DNA of 64,000 nucleotides from Phytophthora colocasiae (lineage: Eukaryota; Oomycota; Peronosporomycetes; Peronosporales; Peronosporaceae). Below the pieces are notes generated by a model that was given only the letters and a program-made list of their open reading frames with translations, was not told the DNA's origin and did not search any database. The stretch covers positions 930,001 through 994,000 of the forward strand of contig JAGKQI010000031.1 of NCBI GenBank assembly GCA_018806915.1, read 5' to 3'. Positions 42,296 to 52,532 of this stretch are shown one piece after another; positions within the stretch are counted from its first letter, which is position 1, and the number at the start of each line of letters is the position of its first letter. The translations under genes were made by a program, and so were the position numbers.

Positions 42296-42465
42296 CCAAG
42301 ATGCTGAGGACAGGGGGCAGGAAGAAGAGAAGGAGGAGCCGCAGGAGGGAGATGAAGAAGAGAAAGAGGACGAGCAGGAGGGAGAAGAAGAAGCGAAAAA
42401 AGACGAGCAGGAGGAAGCGGAAGAGGAGGAGGTGGGCGAGGAGGAGTCGTAAGAAGCGTTAGGAC
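42296..42465 (+). repeat. Purine-rich simple-sequence tract
   Basis: GA-rich sequence with AGGAGG/AGAAGA units, which translates as Lys/Arg or Glu runs depending on frame. No gene is supported. Confidence 0.85.
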
Positions 42466-42794
42466 GATGGTAGCGAACAAGACAAGTAGGAACACTGATG
42501 ATTACAATCGCAAAGAAAAGATTGCTTGCAGCATGATGTTCAATCCCTCTGGAACTGAAGCATGGCATAGCTAGGCAAAAATGTTTGCTCTGTGTCAACT
42601 TCAAATAAAAAGGCCCAAACCAGTCGCAGTATATACAACATACGCCCACCTGCGAGACTGGAGAAGGTGTATATGACAACTTCGCTGGTACATAGCGCTG
42701 CGCACGATGTGCAAGCAATCAGGTTGCCTTCCCGCAGTACAGACTTTACACTCGTACTTATCACAGGTAATACAAAAATCAAGATTAGACTGTC

Positions 42795-42823
42795 CTTAAC
42801 ATGTAGTATTATACAACATGTTA
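42795..42823. repeat. 29-bp near-perfect palindrome, copy 2
   Basis: Arms TTAACATGTAGTA / TACAACATGTTAA; one arm mismatch relative to copy 1. With copy 1 it brackets 683 bp between two ankyrin fragments. Confidence 0.9.
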
Positions 42824-42889
42824 AAGACTTGCCGGGGGGTCAAAATAGGCTTGGGGTTAAGGGGAAGCAGAGTACCAACATGCACACGA

Positions 42890-43482
42890 GCAGCCATGAC
42901 GACCGCTGCAGCTGAGGGTCATTTAGAGATTGTACAATGGCTATATGCGAACCGAACTGAAGGCTGCTCTCCGAGTGTCATGAACGCAGCAGCTCGTAAT
43001 GGGCACTTGGAAGTGGTCCAATGGCTTCATGAGAACGTTATGGTCGGGTGTACTACCGCTGCGATGGACGGTGCTGCTGCAAATGGCCATCTCTAGTTAA
43101 GTGGCTTCATGATCACCGCTCCGACGGATGCACAACGATGGCAATGGATCGGGCAGCCAGCAATGGCCACCTCCACGTTGTTCAGTGGTTGCACATTAAC
43201 CGCACCGAGGGCTGTACCTCAGCTCAGCCCGGCCATCTAGAGGTAGTGAAACGGCTCCATCGCCATCGATCGGAAGGATGCACTGACAATGCGATGGATG
43301 GTGCCGCCTACAACGGACATTTTGACATCGTTCAGTGGTTACATCGACAGCGATCGGAAGGCTGCACCATTGATGCTGCAGTCCACAAACATTTCGAGGT
43401 CGTGTTGTTCTTACATTCACAGCGTAATGAGGGCTGCAGCCGATATACAGCTGTAGACGCTGCTGCAAGAGGTAACAGCTAA
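42890..43482 (+). pseudogene. Ankyrin-repeat protein fragment B
   Basis: Repeats of the form AA..GHLE(I/V)VQWL....R.EGC(S/T)..(V/A)M run from about 42890. A four-base loss at about 43095 (NGHL then VVKWLH in another frame) shifts the reading. Five further repeats continue to 43482, one truncated (TSAQPGHLEVVKRLH). No clear N-terminus is present. It is the same family as fragments A and C. Confidence 0.75.
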
Positions 43483-43797
43483 CATAGTAGATTGGTTGGG
43501 GCAGCACTACCCTGCACCCAGGATTTAGAAACGTAAATGAAAATGTTTACAACACGGATGTTGACCACAATTCCTGTATGAAAACGCGTTCGCTGTAGGT
43601 TGTCTTGGGATGTGCCAACCTTTAGATTGCGTCATCGGTGTGTGTGGTAACGGGATTATTTAAGGTGTCGTTCTAACTGCATGACTAATACTTGCGACAA
43701 AGAGTTTCAACTCATGCGATTGCAAGGCATGCTTCATTCTTGAAAACACCTCGAAGTGACCAAGTCAACAACCAACAACTCCGGACCAATACTCACC
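43483..43797. other. OYE gene upstream region
   Basis: 315 bp, no gene. It should hold the promoter of the oxidoreductase gene; no unambiguous core motif was found. Confidence 0.35.
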
Positions 43798-44931
43798 ATG
43801 GCCTCCAGCCTCTTTTCTGCAGTGAAACTGGGCGGCAAGAAAGCTCCGACTCAACTGAAGCACCGCGTAGTCATGGCCCCCATGACTCGTCAACGCATGG
43901 GTGACGACGGAGTGCCTGGTCCGGCAGTGGCAAAATTTTACAAGCAGCGAGCAACCGACGGTGGATTGCTGATTACTGAGGCCACCAACATCAGTGCCTA
44001 CGCTCGTGGTTACTACGGAGCCCCAGGTCTTTTCACGCCGGAGCAAATCGAAGGCTGGAAAAACGTCACGACGGCCGTGCATGACAAAGGTGGTGTCATT
44101 TTCAACCAGTTGTGGCATACCGGAAGAGTTAGCCACCACTTGAACCTCCCGAATGAAGCCCAACCTGTATCGGCGAGTGCGACAAACATGGAGGGGGTGC
44201 AGGGTCACATCTCGACCGCCAAAGGCCGCTTGCCTTATGAGAACCCCCGCGCTCTTGAGATCAGTGAAATCCCTGGTATCATAGACGACTACAAGCGTGC
44301 GGCCGAGAACGCTCTGGAGGCGGGCTTTGATGGTGTGGAGCTCCACGCTGCGAACGGGTACCTGCTGGAGCAGTTCCTGTTGAATGGGACAAACCTGCGC
44401 ACGGACAAGTACGGTGGCAGTCCGGAGAACCGCGCACGCATCATGTTCGAGGCCCTCGAGGCTGTTCTGTCTTCCGTAGACTCGAGCAAGGTGGGAATTC
44501 GTCTTTCTCCGTTCGGCACGGCGTTCGGGTGCACCGACTCGAACCCTCGTAAGATCTTTGACTATGTCGTGAAGAAGCTCAACGACTACGACCTGGCTTA
44601 CGTTCACATGGTCGAGCCACGCGGGCAGCAGCCAGCACCTGATGCACCAGAGGGTGGAGTCACCACGATTTACCGCAAAATGTATGACGGCGTCATGATC
44701 AGCGCCTCCGGCTATGACGGTGCTGAAGCTCGTAAGGTGGTCGAGGATGGAACAACCGACCTTGTGGCTCTTGCGCGCGACTTCATTTCGAACCCCGACC
44801 TTGTGGAGCGCATCCGTTCGAACGCCGAGTTAAATCCGGTCAACTGGCAGACGGTGTACCTGCCGCTTGATGTGCCGTACGAGACGGGATACACGGACTA
44901 CCCGTTCCTTGGCGAGAAGACCTCCGCGTAG
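43798..44931 (+). CDS. Old Yellow Enzyme / 12-oxophytodienoate reductase-like
   Basis: This 377-residue FMN-dependent NAD(P)H:flavin oxidoreductase would reduce C=C bonds next to carbonyls, for example cyclic enones such as 12-oxophytodienoate in plants. ATG 43798 sits in a CACCATGG context and starts right at the conserved N-terminus; the upstream in-frame extension is ignored. Motifs are VMAPMTRQR, FNQLWHTGRVSH, GFDGVELHAANGYLLEQF (active-site His183, Asn186, Tyr188) and TDKYGGSPENRARIM. The barrel closes with LVALARDFISNPDLVERI. It is intact, with no intron, and flanked by broken ankyrin genes. Confidence 0.93.
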   Translation: MASSLFSAVKLGGKKAPTQLKHRVVMAPMTRQRMGDDGVPGPAVAKFYKQRATDGGLLITEATNISAYARGYYGAPGLFTPEQIEGWKNVTTAVHDKGGVIFNQLWHTGRVSHHLNLPNEAQPVSASATNMEGVQGHISTAKGRLPYENPRALEISEIPGIIDDYKRAAENALEAGFDGVELHAANGYLLEQFLLNGTNLRTDKYGGSPENRARIMFEALEAVLSSVDSSKVGIRLSPFGTAFGCTDSNPRKIFDYVVKKLNDYDLAYVHMVEPRGQQPAPDAPEGGVTTIYRKMYDGVMISASGYDGAEARKVVEDGTTDLVALARDFISNPDLVERIRSNAELNPVNWQTVYLPLDVPYETGYTDYPFLGEKTSA

Positions 44932-45113
44932 ACAACCTACATAGGATGAAACTACCACGAGTATAGCCTTCATCTAATACAGCATCGTATTGCATGCTTA
45001 TAATCTGAAAAGCTCTAGTATACGCCGACGCCGTCGGACTGATCGAGTAGCGAAAAATTGTATCTCGCTGCGAACTTGCGAACTTTTTCGTGTCTGGCCT
45101 GCTGTGGATAGTG

Positions 45114-46009
45114 TTATAGAAGCCATTGAACGACCTCCACGTGATCATTCACAGCAGCGTTCACTGCAGCGTCAGAGGTGCATCCGTCGGAGCGATTCGA
45201 GTACAAGAACATTATCACCTCTAAGTGTCCTCCAGCTGCTGCTCCATCCATTGCTCGGTATGTGCCACCTTCACTACGGTTCACATGTAGCCATTTTACA
45301 ACTTCCAAATGTCCATTCGAGGCTGCGCCGTCCAAAGCTACTGTGGTGCAGTTTCCAGGCTTAGGGTGACGCTTGTGAAGCCACTTTACAACGTCAAGAC
45401 GCCCGCTACTGGCAGCACGATCCACTGCCCCAGAGGCGATCCACTCGGTGATACTGCTTCCATTCTGTTGCTTGTACAACCACTGTAGTGCGTCTAAATG
45501 GCCGTTTGCGGCTGCATTCTCCAGAACTGAGTGTGAAAGGCTGCAGTGTTCAGAGTAATGAGCGGTCAGCCATTGAATCAGTGCCACATTTCCGTTGCTA
45601 GCGGCTCCATCTGCTTCTTGTGAACAGCCTTCTGAACGATGATCATGTAGCCACTGCACCACATCGAGATGATTTCGTCTGGCAGCTTCGTTCATGGCGG
45701 CAGTAGTGCAACCTTCAGCCCGGTGTCTGTGTAGCCATTTCACTACATGAAGATGACCGCAATGCGCTGCCCATCCATTGCCTTGATGCTACATCCTTCC
45801 ATGCGGTTGTAGTGTAGCCAACGGACTACCTCCAAATGACCATGCGCTCGTTTTGTGCAACCGTCTGTGCAATGTCGATGTAGCCATCGCACAACTTGTA
45901 GATGCCCACTGCTGGCGGCTGCATCCATCGCTGCGGTTGTACACACCCCACCGTGTTCAAGCCCCCACTCTAATGCCTCGAGATATCCCTCACTAGCAGC
46001 CCCATCCAC
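45114..46009 (-). pseudogene. Ankyrin-repeat protein fragment C
   Basis: About nine repeats: DAAASSGHLQVVRWLHRH, HGHLEVVRWLHYN, NEAARRNHLDVVQWLH, GAASNGNVALIQWL, NAAANGHLDALQWLY, DRAASSGRLDVVKWLH, DGAASNGHLEVVKWLH, DGAAAGGHLEVIMFLY, NAAVNDHVEVVQWL. One frameshift near 45745-45770 joins the two frames (46009-45743 and 45743-45114). The start is missing upstream of 46009. It lies on the opposite strand to fragments A and B. Confidence 0.78.
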
Positions 46010-46312
46010 GGAAAAAGGACTTGTTCTCGGAAATTTTATTTCCGATAGCTGCTATTCCTCTATTTTCTTATCCCTTTGAAATTCGTTTTGGCTTTTTAGT
46101 CTGGTGGGCTGTCTGAAATAACTGCTATACGTTATGTTTTATATAATTTTATAAATTCGGATGAATGTTGCTCCTGTCGTCTACCAGCAACATCAAATGG
46201 TAATTTAAAAACAAAATTTATTCGACCAATCATAACAATATAAAACGTGTTTTCGCTTGTGATGTTGCGCTAATGTAGCCGTTTAGGATGCAGTTCGCTC
46301 TGAAGAAGAACT
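46010..46312. other. AT-rich intergenic
   Basis: 303 bp, no gene seen. Confidence 0.35.
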
Positions 46313-46793
46313 GTGGATGTCGCCTGGAAGACTAAGGACTTTACCGTCTTGAAGGTCACAATTGCTGGTGCCGCTGACTACACCAAGTCGCAAGTGGTTC
46401 ACGCGTCGTCGTCTACGTGCGGAACTCAAGGGCATCACTGTGTCGGTGCTCAGCTACGTGCCTGTGATCGGCCCCAAGATCGTCGCGTAAGTGGGAGAAC
46501 CGACTGCAGGTTCGCTTTTGAGAGTTGATTTGAGCTATGAGCAGATAAGAGGATCGACGTGGTATTCGTGTGTACCAGTCGAGGAATCGTGGAAGTGCAG
46601 CAAATTGTTTTCCTTATTCATTTCTTTTCAAGTGGTAGTTCAGCAATATTTCGATACGACACCACGCAAGTCTGATATTTGCATCATCACCAATGACAAA
46701 TATTTGTTGCTGCGGCGAAACAAATGTGAGGCGATCACAAGTGACTCTGGGAAAGCAACGTCGAGTAGCATACATCGCACCCAGGACTTCTTT
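46313..46793 (+). pseudogene. Unrecognised gene fragments cut by the Copia-2 insertion
   Basis: Short colinear reading frames lie here: KDFTVLKVTIAGAADYTKSQVV at 46333-46400, then in another frame ELKGITVSVLSYVPVIGPK to a TAA near 46490, then a 46491-46826 frame containing KSDICIITNDKYLLLRR. They read like real protein but match nothing I recognise. The Copia-2 LTR begins at 46794. Confidence 0.3.
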
Positions 46794-46921
46794 GTTGGAA
46801 GTTACGTCGTAAGCGGTAGTGGATAAGGTACCTCGCGTGGGTTAATTCTGCGCAGCGAGACTGTACGGCACTGATAGTAAATCACTTTTCCTTTTCCCTT
46901 CTAAAGCGTACACATTCAATA
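46794..46921 (+). repeat. Copia-2 5' LTR
   Basis: Shares GTTACGTCGTAAGCGGTAGT through CACATTCAATA with 51429-51556. Confidence 0.9.
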
Positions 46922-46925
46922 GGTT

Positions 46926-49900
46926 ATGAGTTCCAAGGACGCTGGCGAAGTCTCGCCACGACAGACACCTCCGCTACCTGCGAAAGAGGTTGCGCCAGGT
47001 ACTGGTGGCGGTGATCCTGCTGCCCACGAAAGGGGTAGCTCGCCTGATGAAGGAAAAGCCGCTCCCGGAATGGAGGATATGATGGTGCTGCTGAGGCAGC
47101 TGACCACCAAGGTGAACATGCTGGAGAAGGCGGTCACGCCTCGGGGAGCGCCGGTGTCTCCTGACCAACCGCTGAGGCGAAGCGTCTTCCGTCAAGCGAT
47201 TGAGGAGGGCGGGAGCCTCGGGATGCGGCAAATGCACGTTGACGAGCTTGGAGGTGGACATGTGGGCCTGGGGGTCCAGACTCCTGGAGGATGGGCGCGT
47301 GCTGGCTATCTTGACCACGAAGTGACCGCGGGGTTCCACAGTACCAAGCGTACCGCCCGCCCCGGTCCAAGCACACGCGCAGCAGCAGCCACAGCAACAA
47401 CATGCTGAGCCTGTCATGGCAGCTGAACCACGCGTCCCCCTGCGAGAGGCTGGTTGCGCTACGCGCATTCGACGGTAACGAGGTCTACAAAGGTCTAGAT
47501 CTGGCTTTGAACAGTGGGCATTACTGTTCATTGAGCAGGTTGAGATGGCCGAGATCGCCTACCGCTATCGCTGGACGGAACGGGCGAAGGTCAATAAGTT
47601 CGCAGAGCATCTGCGAGGCAAAGCTGAAAAGTACTTCCATCAACATGTGCAGCGGTGGTGGGGCTACCCAGCCAAATCTTTGGTTTGTGATGGAACAAAT
47701 GAATGCGGCGTTCCGTGTGAACATCTCCAATCAGCAGGCGATGAGGATGTTTTCAGCCCGGAAGGAGAGCTCGCGTACATGGAATGACCACTTCCTTTAC
47801 CTGAATGCGCTAATGGGGCTACCAACGCGTCGCCGAGTTTGGTGCTGGAAAACGTGGTGAAGTACGCTGACCCGGATTTGAAGATCGCTATGATGGCGAA
47901 GTACGACCCTACGAGGCCAGACCCAATGCAACAGGCAAGTGAGCTTGTGGCGTGGGCTCAAGCACTGAAGGACGAGGACAAGACGTTCAAAGGGATCGGG
48001 AAGGACACAGTCAGCACCGTCACAACTGGCAGGAAATGCTACAAGTGTGGCAATGTCGGCCACATCCGGCGCGATTGTCCTGAAAAAGAGCACAAGAACG
48101 ATGGTGGTGACGAGAGTAAGATCAAATGGTCTTTGAATGTTCAGGAACATGGGCCTCGGGACTGACGACTGGATATTGACAGTGGTGCAAGTCGTCATAT
48201 GGTGAACGACAAGACGATGCTCAGGACGTCACGGAATGCCACGACGCGGAGGAGAGTTTTCAGCCCGATGGCAATAAAGCTTGAGGTGACGCTGAAGGGA
48301 ACAGCGCTGTGCTTAAAGCGATGGTGGACGGCGTCCAGGCCGAGATCACACTGAGGAACGTCTACTATGCACCTAAGCTAGCCAGCCAGAACCTGATGTC
48401 GTACTGCTTGTTGCTGAAAATGGGCTGCAAGGTGGCTGATCACAATGGCTGTGTGGCAGTATTGAAGGGCAACCCTACACGAGTGGTGTTCTACGCGGAT
48501 ATCAAGAGCAACGTACTGGTAGCAAGAGTGCAATGTGGTCGACAGCGCTCTGTGCAACAGATGAAAGAAGTTGTGATGAGCGCCGTGGTGGAGGAAGACC
48601 GCCATCTCACCTCTCGAATTGTTCAGAAGGATACTTTGGTCGGCTTTCACGAGAGGTTTGGACATCTTGCATTTGATACAATCGAGCGGATCGCGAAAGA
48701 CCCAGCCTCTGGGATTGAGATTACTAGCCACAAGCGGGTCAACTGTCGTGTATGTGCTGAAGGCAAGCAGACGCGTGCCCAACAGCCGACGAAAGACACT
48801 GGGAGCATGCTCCAGTTGATCGTGGGGCGGTGATTTGCAGTGACTTGAAAGGCCCTGTTACGCCCCTGAGACCGACGGAAATCGATACTTGTGAACTTCG
48901 TGGACCATAAGTCCAATTACTGCCGCGTGTTCTTGGCGAAGACGAAGGATCAGGCCGCCAAATACTTCGAACAATTTCTGACCTGGTTCGAGAAGCAATT
49001 TGGGTGCAAGGTTCGTGTCCTACGTACTGACGGAGGTGCAGAATACAACAACGTGGACGAGTTTTGCAAGCAATCAGGAGTGGCCCGTCAGAAGAGCGAG
49101 GCAAGGACCCAAGCTGCCAACGGTAAAGTAGAGGATGCACCGAACGGTGATGAACATCGTGCGCTGCATGCTGTTTGCTTCCGAGTTGCCACTGACATTT
49201 TGGGGAGATGCGGCAGAATATGCGGTCTATGGTATTGAACCGCAGTCCCACCCGTGCAAACGATGACCGAATGTCGCCGCTGGAGGTGCTCTCGACGTGC
49301 GCCAAGTTTGCAAGACATTGTGGTTTTTGATTCTGCTTGCGCTGTATTCGTTGACACCAGCAAGAAGAATCTGCAAAAGCGTTCTCAGCGTGGAGTTGTG
49401 ATCGGAAAAAGCGACGAAACAAAGGGGTATCGAGTATACTTACCGGAGAGCAACAAGGTTGTGGTGACCCGCCATGTAAAGCGACATCGAGACGTTGAAA
49501 CAGGCTGACAGCGACCGCATTTCACAGCAACTAATTCTTGAAGAACTTGCAGAAATGGCCAACGGTAGAACGAGTCCTGGCGCGAGCAATGTCACGGAAG
49601 ACGTGGAGAAGAATGCGCCTGAAACTGGAAATTTAAAGGAGAGACCAAGCCACGTCGGTCACAGCGCGTGAGGAAGAAATCTGTTCGACGCCGTGAAGCT
49701 GATGGAGATGACGACGGAGGGTCGGAAGGAGCACTGGTCTCAAGCGCTGTACATGTGGAAGATACTCATGCGGATGATAAGGAGCCAGCAAATTTTGCTG
49801 CTGCCAGACGTTGCGCGGAAAGTGAGAAATGGCGGGCCGCGGAGCGGGAAGAAATTGCTTCTCTGGAAGCGAACGACACTTGGAAAGTTGTGAAGGTGTC

Positions 49901-51402
49901 TCCGGGTACCGCTCGACTACACTCGAAATGGGTATATAAGAAGAAACGGGATGGCAATGGCAAAATCCAGCGCTACAAAGCTCGACTCGTAGCATGCGGA
50001 AATGAGCAAGTGTTCGGTATTGACTACTTGTTCACATTTGCTGCGGTGATGGAACTGCCAAGTGAAAGCTGTGCTTGCACCCTGCAAGAATCTGGCGCGT
50101 GCCAGCGAGGCACGGTGATGTGCCGAATGCGTTCGTGAAGGCATCGACGGAAGAAGGCTTAGAAATTCGCCTGTACATTCCCGACGGAATGGAGTTTACG
50201 GCAGCCGAGCTAGCAGCTTTGGGTGTCAAAGACGTTAGTGAACTCGGCTTGTTGCTCGGAAGAAGCCTTTATGGGCTTAAGCAAGTTGGAAGGCTGTGGC
50301 GTAAGTTACTGCACAAAACGCTTGTTCAGGTCGGATTCAGGCAATGTTTGTCCGATTCGTGCGTCTATGTGAAGACTGACGTTGGTGGAATAACTGTTGT
50401 GGGGACATACGTTGACGATTTGCTGGTCACCGCTACTTCGGCGCCGCGCGTCGACTCATTTTGCTGATATGGCAATCCTGGAACTCAAGGACTTGGGACC
50501 AGCATCGATGTTCTCGGGATGAGGATCAGCTACGACGATGAGCGTGGATATACGATTGACCAAGAGCATGCCATCACGGAAACGCTGATCGCGCATGGCT
50601 TAGGAAAATGCCAACAGCGTTCGACTGCTCATCGCAGCGGGCGATCCACCCTTTGACGACGATGGGAAGTTACTGCTCATTAAGTCGGCTCCCGATGGCA
50701 AAGAACCGACGGTGAAGGACTTTCAGGCCTTGGTTGGGAGTCTCCTGTGGATCGCACGTGGCACAAGACTCCTGACATTTCGTTTGCTGTTCACCGCGCG
50801 AGTCGAAAGACTCACGCCCCACTGCTCAAGACTGGAAGCTAGCGAAGCGAATCGCACGGTATTTGAGTGGAACGCGTGGTTTGAAGTTGCGCCTGACGGA
50901 TGATGTGCAAGATGGCGCGAAAGAAATTGTCCGTTTGTGTTGCTGGTCTGATGCAGACTTTGCTGGAGACGTGCAAGATCGCAAATCTGTCAGCGGCGTC
51001 ATAGTCCAAGTAAATGGAATGACGATAGATTGGGAGTGCAGGAAGCAAACCGCTGTCGTGCTGTCAACTGCAGAAGCGGAGTTTGTCGCAGCATCTGTTG
51101 GCGGCCAAAATGTGTTGGGTTTACGCGAGCTGTTCGGAGAGATTGGCTTAAAGGTAAAGCTGCCAATCGAGATGATGATGGATAACCAGGCAGCGCTGAA
51201 ACAGATCACCAACGAGGCAAGCTCGGGGAGGGCCAAGCACGTGGATATCAAGGTCAAATTCTTGCGAGATTACGCTGAGCGAGGTGTCGTTCTGCCCACG
51301 TACGTCGGAACTGCCGATATGTTAGCGGACTTGCTGACGAAGGCTCTTCCAGGAGAACGAGTACTTCAACTACGAGAGAAGATCAAGTTAACTGGTGAGT
51401 GA
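46926..51402 (+). pseudogene. Copia-2 gag-pol, multiply frameshifted
   Basis: In order: gag fragments 46926-47408 and 47402-47860, zinc knuckle CYKCGNVGHIRRDC (47839-48165 frame), a protease remnant at about 48170-48290, GAG-pre-integrase (FHERFGHLAFDTIERIA, about 48645), integrase (FVDHKSNYCRVFLAKT, RVLRTDGGAEY, 48891-49238), RT pieces (KWVYKKKRDGNGKIQRYKAR near 49930; GTYVDDLLVTA near 50402) and RNase H (WSDADFAGD, LSTAEAEFVAAS, DNQAALKQI, 50863-51402). At least eight frame changes make it inactive. Confidence 0.88.
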
Positions 51403-51428
51403 TAGAGCCTCACTGCGCAGGGAAGGAG

Positions 51429-51556
51429 TGTTAAAGTTACGTCGTAAGCGGTAGTGGATAAGGTACCTCGCGTGGGTTAATTCTGCGCAGCGAGACTGTA
51501 CGGCACTGATAGTAAATCACTTTTCCTTTTCCCTTCTAAAGCGTACACATTCAATA
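51429..51556 (+). repeat. Copia-2 3' LTR
   Basis: Matches 46794-46921 except near the first ten bases; followed by TTCTT. Confidence 0.9.
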
Positions 51557-51779
51557 TTCTTTCGCGATAACATCCATAAAAGTTGCACAACTGCTCCTTG
51601 AATTCCTTGTTCCGCTCAGTCAGAGTCGGTGGTGCATTTGTTATTTGTTAGCATATGGATCCATGGCTGGGGAATGGAGGTTGTCTTGCTCCGGAACCTG
51701 AGAATGCCACGGCCAGGAGGATCACAACCAGGGAAAATGCTAAACAAAGGATCTCTAACAACTTTAGAAGACTTGGCAT

Positions 51780-52532
51780 CTAAAATGGCCATGTATCCTC
51801 GAGCCTCTTCTCGAAGACCCCGTCTTTCAAAGGCATATCCCTTTTTGTCTTCGGTAAGAGTGCAGTGTTGAATTCGGCATTGCTCAGAGCCTCGCGAGCT
51901 TCAACTGGAAGTTGCTCCCACGTAATGAGGTCCTGCGTCTCTCCGGTTAGAGATGTGGCCTGGAGCTTCGGTCGGGGTTTCCAAAACCCTTTATACGACT
52001 CAAGTTTTACGCTCGAACCGTCCAGGAACTGAGCATCAACTGGAACCTTCGATTCGAGGAGAAACCCGTAGTTCATGGATACCCCAAGAATCGTCGAGTT
52101 AGCGAGTGAAGGATCGTCAATCCAGACGATTGCCGTCTCCCAATGGTGGCGTCTCTGGTGTTTCCCAGGCTTCCCCTTGGGCAGGTACCAACTGTACATG
52201 ATCGCCCACTTTTCCTTGTACCAGTCCGATCGTGAATATACTTGAGAGCCGAGAGCAGAGCCTCCACATTCCCCGTCAATTGGTCCTCTTCCTGCAAGAC
52301 CAGCATTCACGGATCCATCAGCTTGTACAGCAGGATACGGATGGCAGCCATAGGACACGAGAAGCTGGGGTTTGTACTTGACCGCTGCCTTCTCCGAGTC
52401 CGTCGTGGGTTCCAGCTGAGCGAAAGGCTGAACTTTGTCGTGGTCGATGTAAGTCACATCAGCTTGCACACCGAGGGCGGAGACAACTAAACATATCCCG
52501 AGGGCGAAGACAACTAAATCGCGTAGATTCAT
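51780..52532 (-). CDS. NLP (NPP1-domain secreted protein), type 1, altered heptapeptide
   Basis: Necrosis- and ethylene-inducing-like proteins are secreted by plant pathogens; cytotoxic members act on plant plasma membranes, many others do not. Start 52532 opens a signal peptide (about residues 1-24). Two cysteines (63 and 89) fit a type 1 NLP. The usual GHRHDWE heptapeptide reads QRRHHWE here (about 126-132), altering the Asp linked to metal binding and activity, so a non-cytotoxic role is likely. The frame extends 100 residues upstream to 52832 without a signal and is not taken as coding. The 250-residue protein is otherwise full length with no break. Confidence 0.88.
   Translation of the reverse strand: MNLRDLVVFALGICLVVSALGVQADVTYIDHDKVQPFAQLEPTTDSEKAAVKYKPQLLVSYGCHPYPAVQADGSVNAGLAGRGPIDGECGGSALGSQVYSRSDWYKEKWAIMYSWYLPKGKPGKHQRRHHWETAIVWIDDPSLANSTILGVSMNYGFLLESKVPVDAQFLDGSSVKLESYKGFWKPRPKLQATSLTGETQDLITWEQLPVEAREALSNAEFNTALLPKTKRDMPLKDGVFEKRLEDTWPF

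Larger units (their letters stand above)
46794..51556 (+). mobile_element. Copia retrotransposon, decayed, with 128-bp LTRs
   Basis: Short LTRs lie at 46794-46921 and 51429-51556 (TGTT...TTCAATA). The primer site GGTTATGAG (46922-46930) and the target duplication TTCTT (46789-46793, 51557-51561) flank the element. The internal polyprotein is spread over many frames. The LTRs are similar except for small changes near the start, though the coding region is far more decayed than in Copia-1. Confidence 0.88.

Noticed and set aside
42163..42462. Arg/Lys-rich 99-codon ORF
   Set aside because: It is the translation of a GA-rich simple-sequence tract.
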